Assembly (NCBI GenBank): GCA_036583965.1
Contig: JAZBQD010000014.1
Span: forward strand, 28,067,490-28,131,489
Origin: Prunella strophiata
Taxonomy: Eukaryota > Chordata > Aves > Passeriformes > Prunellidae
Length of the DNA: 64,000 nt
Reading direction: 5' to 3'
Shown here: positions 36,706 to 64,000 of the stretch, piece after piece
Position numbering within the stretch: the first letter of the stretch is position 1
Layout: every line of letters begins with the position of its first letter
Notes under the pieces: model-generated
Databases searched by the model: none
The model's input: only the letters and a program-made list of their open reading frames with translations
Told to the model about the DNA's origin: nothing
Program-made: the position numbers and the translations under genes

Positions 36706-36955
36706 ATGCAGCACAAAGGCCAAAGTAACCTCACCTTAAACTGAAAAACAGTAACACTTTCCAGTCCCAGGGTAATTGATTTATGCATCCTGACAGCACC
36801 TGCCTTCACTTTTCTCTAGTAGTAGAGAAGGCTTCTACAGAGCCCTCTCCCATTGAAGGGATTCAGAGATTTAGCCTTACTGAAAGAGAAAAAAAAAAAT
36901 TTGTAGTTTCAAAAACTGGGGACACAGGCACTTCCAAAACAACTAGGTAAAAAAA

Positions 36956-36961
36956 TTTATT
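36956..36961 (-). terminator. METAP2: Candidate distal METAP2 poly(A) signal
   Basis: TTTATT on the plus strand reads AATAAA on the METAP2 strand. Just downstream on that strand the DNA is GT-rich (complement of GACACAGGCAC), which suits a cleavage element. Use of this site would give a 3' UTR of about 3.4 kb. Confidence 0.35.
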
Positions 36962-39900
36962 GTTCATCTGAACGGCTGACTAGCCCACACAGCTTTTGGG
37001 TTTTTGCCTAGAGCCCTGTACCTTTGTAAAAGAAGGGAGATGTAAGCATCAGTAGAAATGCAAAACTAAGCTAAAATGAGTATGACTTTAAGTTATAAGA
37101 CTTGGGTGCCTGTCGTGGCAAAAACGTAAGTCAAAAATTATAAAAGAGTCACAGCAGAGTTGCCTTTTTTCTCTTACTTTAAAAATACTGAAACATTCAA
37201 AATTATAGAAACAGAAAAGCCTCTCAAATCCCTGTAGAAAGAAAAATAACTATGCATAAAAAAATATAACCTGCTTCAGAGCATGCCATGCTTTTGGCAA
37301 GCTACATGGTCTTTATCTCTAAACACACCTTTGTGAAAGTGTTTGGACTGAGGAAAATATACTGCCCACCTCCCATTCTGGACAGCTGACTGATATTCCA
37401 CAGAACACTGAGTACAAACAGTGCATAATCCTGGGAAATAACAATGAAAAGCCTTACTCTTTTTTGAAGGAAGATTCCTTTATCTCCACAAACACCAGCT
37501 GTAAAAATCAAATTAACAAATTCCAGTTATGTTTACACATCCTGTCATTAAGTTTGCATACCGTCTGTGTTTTTGTACTGTTCTGAAAGTAGTATTTTGA
37601 TACACTGAAGCAAACATGACACAGCCACATAGAAAGACACAGCAGTTTTCTTGCTAGCACAGGAACTCCACTTGCCTTCCCATGTGCCCTATTTCAGCCT
37701 CCTCTTTGAATTGTTGTGGTTATACTCACCCGGTTGTGTTTGCTATACCCACCAGCCCTGTCTTACCCACATCTAAGAGGAGAAGCATGGTAGTTGAGTC
37801 TAAAATTAGGAAAATCTTAGGCCATGCCTTCATCTAAAGGACACGTCACTCAAGGTCAACTGTACATACTCTAATGTATGTACAAGAAACAAGATGACCC
37901 CGTCTTCTGCGTATGTGACAGCAGACCTCAACATCTGGCTCAAAAGTCTTACGTTAAACTTTTGATTTTGCCAAGTGACGAGAGCATGGTTCACTTACCA
38001 GACAGCATGGCCAGGACATTTAACACCTACAGCAGCAGGAAAAGGCAGCCTGAAGAGTATGAGAGCAGTAGGAAATTTATTTATTTTAAGGAGGCAGGAA
38101 ATAGGTTTTGCCTTTTACACTGGCAGGCAGGAAGATGCAGGAGGGCCAGCAGCACAGGACGCTTGTATGCAGATACACCCAGTTAAATTTATGGGCAATA
38201 ATCATCACGCTCTGCAAGTATTTTTCTGAGTCATTTCTACTTCAACTTGTTACACATGATGATCAGCCTCTACACGTGAACTAAAACAGCCAGCAAATTC
38301 AAAGGTTAAAAGAGGCCATAGTCCAAACTAGCTCTGCTAGTCTGGGTCTATTATATCCAGGTAAAAAAAAAAAAACAAAAAACAAAGGGAAGAAAGCACA
38401 TCATTGATCTGTAAAACCAAATGTTTCTTAAAGTTACTGTCAGTGCAGTTAAGGAAGCCTTAAGCTGTAGAAACAATACCAAGTCCCACTGAGCTACTAC
38501 TAAAAGGCACCTTCTAGAGAGAAAAGTCTGGAAATTGCCAATAAGCAGGCAAGAACTAAAACAATTTGTCTTGTTTCTAGCAGACTCTGTACAAAAATAG
38601 GTGAGCTGGAAGACAGCCAGGCTACAAGAAGCTGCTTGTGTCACATCAAGAAGTCCAGAAGAGTAAGGTCTTGTTGGCATAAATAAAAATAGCAGCAATG
38701 TACCCAGCAACTCCACTCACCACAGATTCTTTCAAGTGCCAGCTTTCATTTTGCAATGCAGAAGCACCCACACTAGCTACTGTTTCTTGGGAAGCTGAGA
38801 TACACATAACCACACAGCTGCATAAATTAAAATTCATTGCTGGGATGCCAAGATTCCCAAACAGCAACAGCAGAAATACACATTTCAGTATCCCATTTCA
38901 TCCATTTCTGCAAGTTTAAACAGTACTGAGTTTGAATACTTGTAATTGGGGTAAAAACCCCACCAGTGTCTATTATTTTTAAACTGTAGGCAGTACATGA
39001 CACTGCTCTCCTCTAAATTTCAGCTCACATAGACAGAGGAGAAAATAATTGATATTTTTAAGTTACTGTGAACTCTTCTATAGAGACAGGCTGTGACTAT
39101 AAAGGAACAAGTGAAGTGTCTGTTTTCTAAGCACTCATGTTTAAGGCACTGTTACTGACCTACTAACAGAGCTGTCATTTTTATCACCAGTAACTGTTGA
39201 AAATTTTAATATGCAAGTAATGAGGTAAAGATACAGCATAGGAAGACATATTGCATATAGGCCTGCAGAGCCATGGGATTTAGTTTACCTTTACAAATGA
39301 GATTCAACAGTCAGATTTCACTGCAGCAGGAAGTCGATAATGAGTTTTTATGTCAAGAAAACGTCAAATACTCCAGAATATTTTGCCTGCATGAAGTAAC
39401 TTTTAACACTCAAAAATTATTAGTTTTCCTTGTCCCCACCACTTGTGCAATCAAATGTAAACTTTAAAAAGACAGGAAATCACATGAAATTTGACTCTGT
39501 GCAAGAGGGTACACCAGTGGCAAAGATTATGTAGGGACACACACTAAAATTGAGTTGACTTCAGCCCAAAGCTGCATGTTGATGCCACCAGCAGCAGAGA
39601 CCACCAGCTGCATTTGATATGTTCTAATACAGCTGAAGTCTAAAGACTAGCACACTCAAAACCTTTACCACATACCTTTACTGTAGTTGTCACATTTTGT
39701 CCTGTAAAGTGTTGATGACTTCTTGCCCTGTATCCCAGAACTGACAAGACTATTTAAACAAGCATGAAAGGCCTCAAGTTTCATATGAGGGGTAAGACAA
39801 GGTTTCAAGACAAGAAATGGCAAATCAAGTTTGTAAAATATTTAATAGAGCAGTTTCCCAGTGGACTCCTGACCAGAATCATACCAGACTTCTAAAAAGT

Positions 39901-40362
39901 ATATATATTTTCAGATTTGAAAATTTATCTTTATTTTTTACAAAATGGATTCCAGGAAGTTTAAAAGGCAATATCATAGAGGACTGGGGCGCAGAAATCA
40001 GGTGTAGTCATTCAAAGCATTCAAGTAGGAATATGGTCATATAAATATTTGAAAAGCATCTTTTATCATAAATGTTCAGAACAAAATGTATAACTCATTC
40101 CAAACTAAAAATTGAGCTTTATAGCACATATTTCCCTGAACAGAAAAAATAAGTAACTTTTGAAATATTTCTAAAGGCCTGAAAGCTTTTTCCATGGTTA
40201 GTTACAATTAGAAGACTTGCCTTAGATTAAATTCCTTGCTTTCCAAATACGGAAAGTATTAACATCAGTCCACTGTTAAAACAGACAATGTGTTGCAAAT
40301 TAATTCTGGTAGAGTATGTTCCAAGAAAGCCTGGAGTACAAAGGTGCTGAGGTGGCTCTGAG
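36962..40362 (-). other. METAP2: Probable METAP2 3' UTR and downstream region
   Basis: AT-rich sequence after the METAP2 stop with several AATAAA hexamers on its strand. No coding exon fits either gene. How much of it is transcribed depends on which poly(A) site is used. Confidence 0.5.
39930..39935 (-). terminator. METAP2: Candidate proximal METAP2 poly(A) signal
   Basis: The AATAAA on the minus strand nearest to the METAP2 stop that I noticed, about 430 bp after it. No clear GT-rich element follows, so it is one of several possibilities, including hexamers near 38076-38085. Confidence 0.35.
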
Positions 40363-57316
<16,954 letters not shown>

Positions 57317-60300
57317 GTCGCCGCGGCCGCGCCGCCTCGCGCGCACGGAGCGAGCCGGGGAGAGCGGCGGGGCCGGCGCCACGCTCTGTGGTGCGCGCGG
57401 GGCACGCCGGGACGGCGGAGGACTCCGGCGGGAGGGGGCGGGCCCTCAGCCGCGCACGCGCGCCGCCGGCGGTGCGCGCGCGGCCCCGTGAGGGGGCAGC
57501 GGGGGCGGGGCCGGGGCCGGGTGCGCGGAGCGATAAAAAATGGAGAGAAGAAATCTTACAAAAACAGCCCTTTCCCTCCGAAGGAACAGCTGCTGCCTTC
57601 CCTTACAGCGTGTAAGATTGTTAGGGTTTTACCATTTGAGGGCACTGAGGAAATGTGACTAACACGAGAGATAACTGGTGTACAGAAAGAAAATAATAGA
57701 AACGGAAAAAAATCACTTGTTCCAAGTCACACAGAGCAAAAAAGGAAAGATTCTAATACATGATAAAGGACACTGCCTTGTCATATTTCTACTACTCTGT
57801 AGAAAAACAAGGCAAAATGCCAAATTTGCCATCATCCACTAATGAAGAATTAAATTAGCCCAATCCTTAAAATTAATTTACTGAGTTCCTACTTTTCACA
57901 GGTTTTCTACTAGTATAACCATACTGGCTGAGAAGTACTTTTCCTCCTTGGTATACTTGAACATAACACGGTATAATATAGTGTCATTATAATTTATAAC
58001 ATATAAAGGTTAAAAATGGGCCTTGTGTTGCATAGCTAAGTTTTAAAATGCTTCTGCAGGCAGGACTTTGCTTGGGAAAGCGGGTAATGCCTGGTTCCTC
58101 CCTGAGGTACAAATTCTGCCCCCTTGGCCCCACCGAGGCTGGCTGGTTCCACCTGCCCCTTTCCTGGCTCATACCCATGGGCATCTCCTCACTCCTGACC
58201 TGATACAATTCCCAGCAGGAACAGAACTCAAAAAGACTAAGCTAATGCTCTAGTACTGATCAAAGTCTGTCCTGCTCCAGGCGAGTGTCACAGCAGCATG
58301 ATTTCCATCCATTGCTCTCACACGGAGAATGGATGATACAAAAGCATGTGCACTAACACTGCCTAGAATGCTCTGGATTTATTGCTTTCTATTCTAGTTT
58401 TCTAATTGGGTAGAAGCAGAATCTACAGGGCTGGTTTGGTTTGGGGTTTTATTGTGGATGGTGGCAGGAGAAACAGGGAGCATCAATGGTCAAATTCCCT
58501 GAATTCTCCATTTTGAATAATCTTACATCTTCCTGTAGTGCATTTATTGTAGTTGGGCACTGTAATGGTCCCAGGATATCTGACAGCAGTGAATTTGTGG
58601 TTTGCTTTCATCCATTAGTCTCTCATACATCAGACTGCCCTACCCCTTGCTCTAACCCCTCTAGTGCCTTTTGAAAGCTTGAAAAAGAGTGATTGTGCTC
58701 CTGTTCCATTCGATCTGGTGTGTGCCAAAACAGGTTGCCAGACCGTGGATTTTGTTGACTCTAGAAGTGAAGTGGCAGATGTAGGAGTCCATAATGTCTG
58801 CAGAAGCCCAGGGAAGACAGAAGGAGAGATGTTGGCCAGAGATTGATAAAAAAAAAGAATACATCTCATGCAGAAGCTGCAAAAATGAGATCTGGAAATG
58901 CATCAGAGGAAAAAAAAATCACAAGCAGAATAAATGTTTTTGTGATCAGCTGAACTAACAAAGGCATTTTTTTCAGAGCAGTATTCCTTTCCTCCCCAGA
59001 ATGACTCTAGCACCATTCATAGTCACTGTGATACCCCAGCAGAGAGGGAGAGATGGCTTGTGCCACATGGTTCAGCAGTTTGGCCTGTCTCTGTTTAGGT
59101 GGGGACATTTCTTTGAGCTGCTATTGTTTACTCAGCTGATGATTTTTAGAAAGTGTGTCCAAGTGTCATTATGTTTGGGTGTGTTATTCCACAATTTTGT
59201 CTGAAAACAAACCCTCAGCATAAAACTATCTTCTTTAAAAAAGCAGGCTGAAAATAAACTGTAGAATGGTGTCACACTTAACATAGAATGCAATAAAACC
59301 CATCAGAGTGAAAGCAAACTGTGAGTGAGCTAGAGGAGGCAGGATTAACCGAGTGTCTCTACAGTTTGTAGATGGTGTTGCTGGACCCAGGCTGTGTTCA
59401 TCAGGCTCTCAGGGGAGAGGACACATTGGACAAAGCAAAGTTAAGCATTTTCCAGGTTATGCTACTTCCAGACCCAGAATTAGCACCATATAGAAGAGAA
59501 TACAGATAACTGAGAGGGGAATAGCATGATAACCAATGTGCAAAAATAGGTATGCTGTATAAAAATATTTGCAAACTGGGAGTAAGAAGCTGGTCTGACT
59601 GTGCTGACAGAGCAAACATTAACGTGAACAGGCTGAACTGGCTCCACGTTCCCCATCTGGCTGCTTTTAAGAGGAACCAAGCTCATAGATGCAGAGAGAG
59701 TGAGGCACATCTTGTAGAATGCCCTTACCAGCTCAGAGTTTTTTGTCCTTCTTCTATTATTGCCAGTCAGCTGTTCCTAGCACTTAATACACATTATATT
59801 AATGGATGCTATTTTTCCCAATTGCATGCTGTACTAGACAGCATGATAAGGTGAAAGTATCAGCCAGGCTGTAGGCCAGGAGAGACCTGTGGGTACTGTT
59901 TTTAGCTGGAGGTTTTTGTTTTCTCACTATTCATTTTTCTTAACCAACCCCCCAAACAAAGGCAGACAGTGGCTGGGGAATTAAGGGACGGGCTGAATGC
60001 AGTCCAAAACATTCCAGCAGGATTTGAAACACTTTCCTGAAAGACAACACAGAGAGTCACCTCCTCTTTTTTTTCTTCTAAGGAGTTTGCTACAATTGCA
60101 CTGTTTTCCAAGCAAACAAAGTTATGATCTTCAGAAAAAGACCTTTTTTTAGGGCAAGTTGTGTTTTCTTTTGCATTTTTGTTTTCAAATTGTATGTAAG
60201 TGTCAAGAAATGGCTTGGGATGGAGTGGGGAACTGTCTCTGACAGCTGTGGTTTAACCCTGGAAAGAGGGTGTGCAAGGACAGCTAGGGAGTAAGTGGCC

Positions 60301-61508
60301 TGTATCAGCCCCCAGAAGAGTTGAACAGCGGGATGTTATATTTGTTTCTGTTTGTATTTCTGGGACTGATGCCATTATTTATATGTTTATGACACTTTAA
60401 TGCTTTTTTTCCTAGCTGAGGGCCAAAACTCATAGTCCTTACTCAGCTGTAAAAATTCAGCGAAGTCAATGGGAATATTTTTATGACTAGAAGTTTAATA
60501 TTAGGCCTAAATACTGGAAGTAGACAAGGAAAATGTTTCCTGCATGAGACCAAATATGTCTTATGGAGTCTAGAAGGAAAGATATTCCCTGTCACCCATT
60601 GCTGAGGACAAAGGATTCTTGTACTTCCTCAGCCATCTCTAAAATTTTTTTATGACCTAGATGAAGTAGCAAGATCAACATGGCAAAACCAGGACAAAAA
60701 ATTCACATTTAACTCTGTTCACTGTGGTCTTGTTTCCACATTCCTTAGTGATTGCTTTTTTTTTTTTTTTCTTTTGCCAAACACCAGTTAGATTACAGCC
60801 TGTCAGCTGTAATCCAAACATACTGCCTTGCCTCAGCTGGTGTCCCAGCATCTGTGTCCCTTGGAGGACAAGTTTCAAGGGATGTATGAGTGCTTCTGAA
60901 AAGAAGCAAATTTCACCTCTCTGAGTGGTGAAAGTCACAGTGAGAAGCACAGTCTGCTGTGTGTGTACTCAGACTGGGACAAAGCAAATGCTTCTCAGTT
61001 TGCATCAATAGATGCATGCTGTGAAATATGAAAGTCAGCTTATGGCCTTCTTTAGAGCTTACTCTTCACATTGCTTTTAAACTACAAGATTCATGTGAAC
61101 AAAACAAGTCAGTGCCTCAGGAAGACTCCTGAAATTTCTGTGACAAGGAGCTATTGCGTTAGGCGGGTCTGCAGAAACATACATTAGGACATGCTGCAGT
61201 GAGCATCTCCCTGACAGCACATCTCTGTGCCTGTGCCTAGTCTTGGTAAAGGATGAAGGGCTACAGAGAGCTGAGACTCTACACTGCTGTTTTAATTTTT
61301 ATTTTTTTTTATTTAGGATAGGAGTCATAAAAATTATTTTTTATAATAAAAACATTTTTGTTGATGTACTCACTGAGCCATAACTGCAGATGGAAGCAGT
61401 TATTTTTCAAATAACAAACTGAGGCATTGTGTAGCCTCAGAAATAATTGTAGGTCATGCCTCCTGAAAATCCTAGTTTAGAGTGGTAGGAACCTAAATTA
61501 TCAGAATT

Positions 61509-61545
61509 TTATATTATATTATATAATTATTATATTATATTTTGA
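61509..61545. repeat. AT-rich TATTA-type low-complexity tract
   Basis: Alternating TATTA and ATAAT units that can pair with each other. Simple low-complexity DNA with no further signal. Confidence 0.8.
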
Positions 61546-63653
61546 ACTTGAGATTTGTAATCAATTTTATATTTATTATCAATTTAATACACTGATGTAT
61601 TAAGATATTCCCATTTACACAGTGAAGTTTGTTTTCTTATCTGAAGAAAATTTTCAAGACCTCACACAGAAAGTAATTTAGCTGTGAAAAGCACAAACAA
61701 TTTTCTTTCCACAGCCTGCTGACGTAGCAGCTTTCCTCTGGGTTGCTCCACCCCTTCTGCATTCTGGGGAGTAATGGAAGTAATGTTTACAGCTGCAGTG
61801 CTGGAGGCAGTACCTGTATATTTCTTTCACCAGGTATTTTCTTTTATGCCCAGGATAGTCTTCTATTTCACCTTCACACCTCCTCCAGTCTTAAATTGGA
61901 AACAGTCATTCATTTTGCTGCAGATGAAAACTAGAATGAAAGAGAAAGGCAAGAAACCAGAACTGTTCTTGTATTTCACTGTAGATCTTCCCCCTGGCTT
62001 TACTGCTAGGTAATGGTGTGACACCATTAGTGGTGGGAGCAAGGAAGTTTCTGTCAACTACTTTTTCAAGAAAGGCACAAAAATTACCCCCAAGGCAGAA
62101 GTGGCCAGGACAGAGCAGGAGAGATGGGGAGAGCACAGGGCCAGAACTGGCACTCTGCCATGCAGTGTGAGCAGAGAGAGAAGTGGGAAGGTGACAGTGC
62201 CCTACATCTAATGTCCTACCCCCTTGAGCTGTGATACCTAATGTTCATTTCTGCTGTCGACATCTCATTGAATTTAATGTATTTAACTTAAAAACTTTGA
62301 ACAGTTAGTTATATAATGCCACAGAATAGCTTTGCCCTACTGTTTTGGCTTGGACTGAACAATAGCACATTGCTGGGTGCAGAACTCTGTGGATTTCATG
62401 AAATTCATGTCTGCTGACTAATGTACTGGGAGCCAGTGTTCACAGCATTCCTCTGAGGTGTGACTCCCCAGGATAACTGGGTTTTAAGTTCAGATCTCAT
62501 CACTATTTGCTTTAAACTGATATTTTTGTTCCAAGGACAAACTTTGTTTTGCTTTACTTGCTTTGGAACTTTCAGAAATTTACTCCAGATTGTTTCAGTT
62601 TATTAATTCATTTGTGTGCATTCAGAGAGTGAAAAGCTACCATTGAAACTGGAAAGGGTAACCCTGTGGTTAAAGCAAAGCTTGTTTGTATTTAGAGGCT
62701 TGAAGACTAAGACTTTTCTTGGTAAACTTTCTTTGTATTTTACATTTTAAAACTCAAAAACAATTGTTAAGAAATTTTCCACATCGGCAGGCCTCTATTT
62801 ATAATGAAGGGCTCAAACCCAAGGATCTGCCCAACATCTTTGATCCCACAGGCAGATGAGAGCTCACCACTGAACATATTGAGTAAGTCCATAGCTGCCA
62901 GCATATTGCAGGAACTTGGACAGAAATTGCAGCTCCTTGCTGGGTATGAGACTGGTAACATGCTAACCTGTTGTTGGAGAGAGCTCAGTGAGGGGATTGA
63001 TTACCATAATTAGCCCCAGAAGTCACTAGTGTACAAAAGTGTGGGAACCAAGTGAAGCCAAGTCTCAGAGGAGGTTGAAAGTGGTGCTCTTGAATCCAAA
63101 TGTACAGAGGGAAATCACTGCCATCGGAAGAGAACAATGCAAGAAAAGCTTTGCTTTACCAGCCTGCACTACAAAGGAAAAAAGAAAACCTGAGACAGCA
63201 CCAAACATGTCTCTTGGAAGTAAAGGTAAGGTCACTGTGTAAATGTGCTGTGTTGTAATGTTTGGCCTCCAAAGGCAGAAAGCACTTTCTGTTAAGTCTA
63301 CACTCTCAGCTGGCTGCTTAATCCAACATGCTTCACTTTATAGCTTGTTATACTGCAGTTCTCTGCATAGCAGTGTTTTAGGACATGATGAAATAACTTT
63401 GCAGTTGAGGCAAGAGGTACAAACACTTAGAAGAACAAAGCCAGTGAAACTGGGCAATGTTTCAAACCATTTATCAAAGCATTTTTAGTCTCCTCTTTCA
63501 AGGTGAGTGATAGAGTCATAACATATTGCGCCAGCAAAAATATTTGCATCCAGAGCATTTCATTCAGCAAGTGTAAGTAATCCTCAGTGCAGAACCACAG
63601 GTTGGGGTCAGCCTATTCTAGCTCTCTAGGTGCTACTGCAGTCTTCCCTCTTT

Positions 63654-63678
63654 AAAACAAAACAAAACAAAACAAAAC
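63654..63678 (+). repeat. (AAAAC)5 simple repeat
   Basis: Five perfect copies of AAAAC followed by an A run. A common A-rich microsatellite, possibly from an old poly-A tail. Confidence 0.9.
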
Positions 63679-64000
63679 AAAAAAACCCAAAATCACCTTT
63701 GGGTTTATGTTTTTGAAAGCAGACTCGCCCTTTAATATATGATCCTAAGCACTGCAATCTGTCTTCCCGTCTAGCTCCTGCTGTGCAAATTGATGCCAGT
63801 CAGGCACCCATCACAATCAGGCTTCTCACTCTCATCCAACTTCTGTGAAGAAAGAGGTAAGAATTATATGACTCTTAGCAGAGGTGGTTAGAATTATACA
63901 ATACCTGAACAGCTATTCTGAATGTCTGATTTAACTGAAGTATTGATTCAACATAAGGGAGAACTTGTCAAACAGTAATTCTCCTTGATTTTTGGATATA

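Larger units (their letters stand above)
57541..64000. other. Intergenic region right of METAP2, no recognised gene
   Basis: About 6.5 kb of mostly AT-rich unique sequence. It contains a T-run near 60754-60769, an AT-rich TATTA-type tract near 61509-61545 and a (AAAAC)5 repeat. Short open frames have no family match. A donor-like AAAG followed by GTAAGG near 63226 lacks a matching exon that I can recognise. Human gene order suggests VEZT lies farther to the right. Confidence 0.55.

Overview
This is a vertebrate nuclear window, almost certainly from a bird. Both protein-coding genes are split into exons by spliceosomal introns. Several truncated CR1 LINE copies are present, the typical interspersed repeat of birds and other sauropsids, and introns are fairly compact. 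There are no bacterial operons, CRISPR arrays, rRNA or recognisable tRNA genes.

Layout. 1-12372: intergenic DNA with no gene I recognise. 12373-13398: a perfect 1000-bp GTTT tetranucleotide array (250 copies) bracketed by 14-bp direct repeats. 13399-16430: intergenic. About 16430-17770: a CpG island, the likely USP44 promoter and non-coding first exon. 22422-34257: the coding exons of USP44 on the + strand (a deubiquitinase, 713 aa predicted from five coding exons), with a 3' UTR to about 35460. 35460-40362: the convergent gap, holding a CR1 copy and the probable METAP2 3' UTR. 40363-57316: METAP2 on the - strand (methionine aminopeptidase 2, 11 coding exons), whose CpG-island promoter spans about 56830-57540. 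57541-64000: intergenic DNA with no recognisable gene.

The two genes are convergent, tail to tail, as METAP2 and USP44 are in human 12q. From that order NTN4 would lie beyond the left edge and VEZT beyond the right edge; I see no exon of either here. The two proteins are not known to share a pathway: USP44 trims ubiquitin (mitotic checkpoint, histone H2B), while METAP2 removes the initiator methionine from nascent proteins.

Points most worth checking: (i) the 1-kb uninterrupted GTTT array with target-site-like flanks; (ii) a one-base frame break just after the METAP2 start codon, while the rest of the gene is intact and matches human residue numbering exactly; (iii) two GC-AG introns in METAP2; (iv) an abrupt switch to GC-ending codons inside the last METAP2 exon; (v) a minus-strand stretch near 8.2 kb that could encode a transmembrane helix with plausible splice sites. 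I found no evidence of a wholly new multi-gene system.
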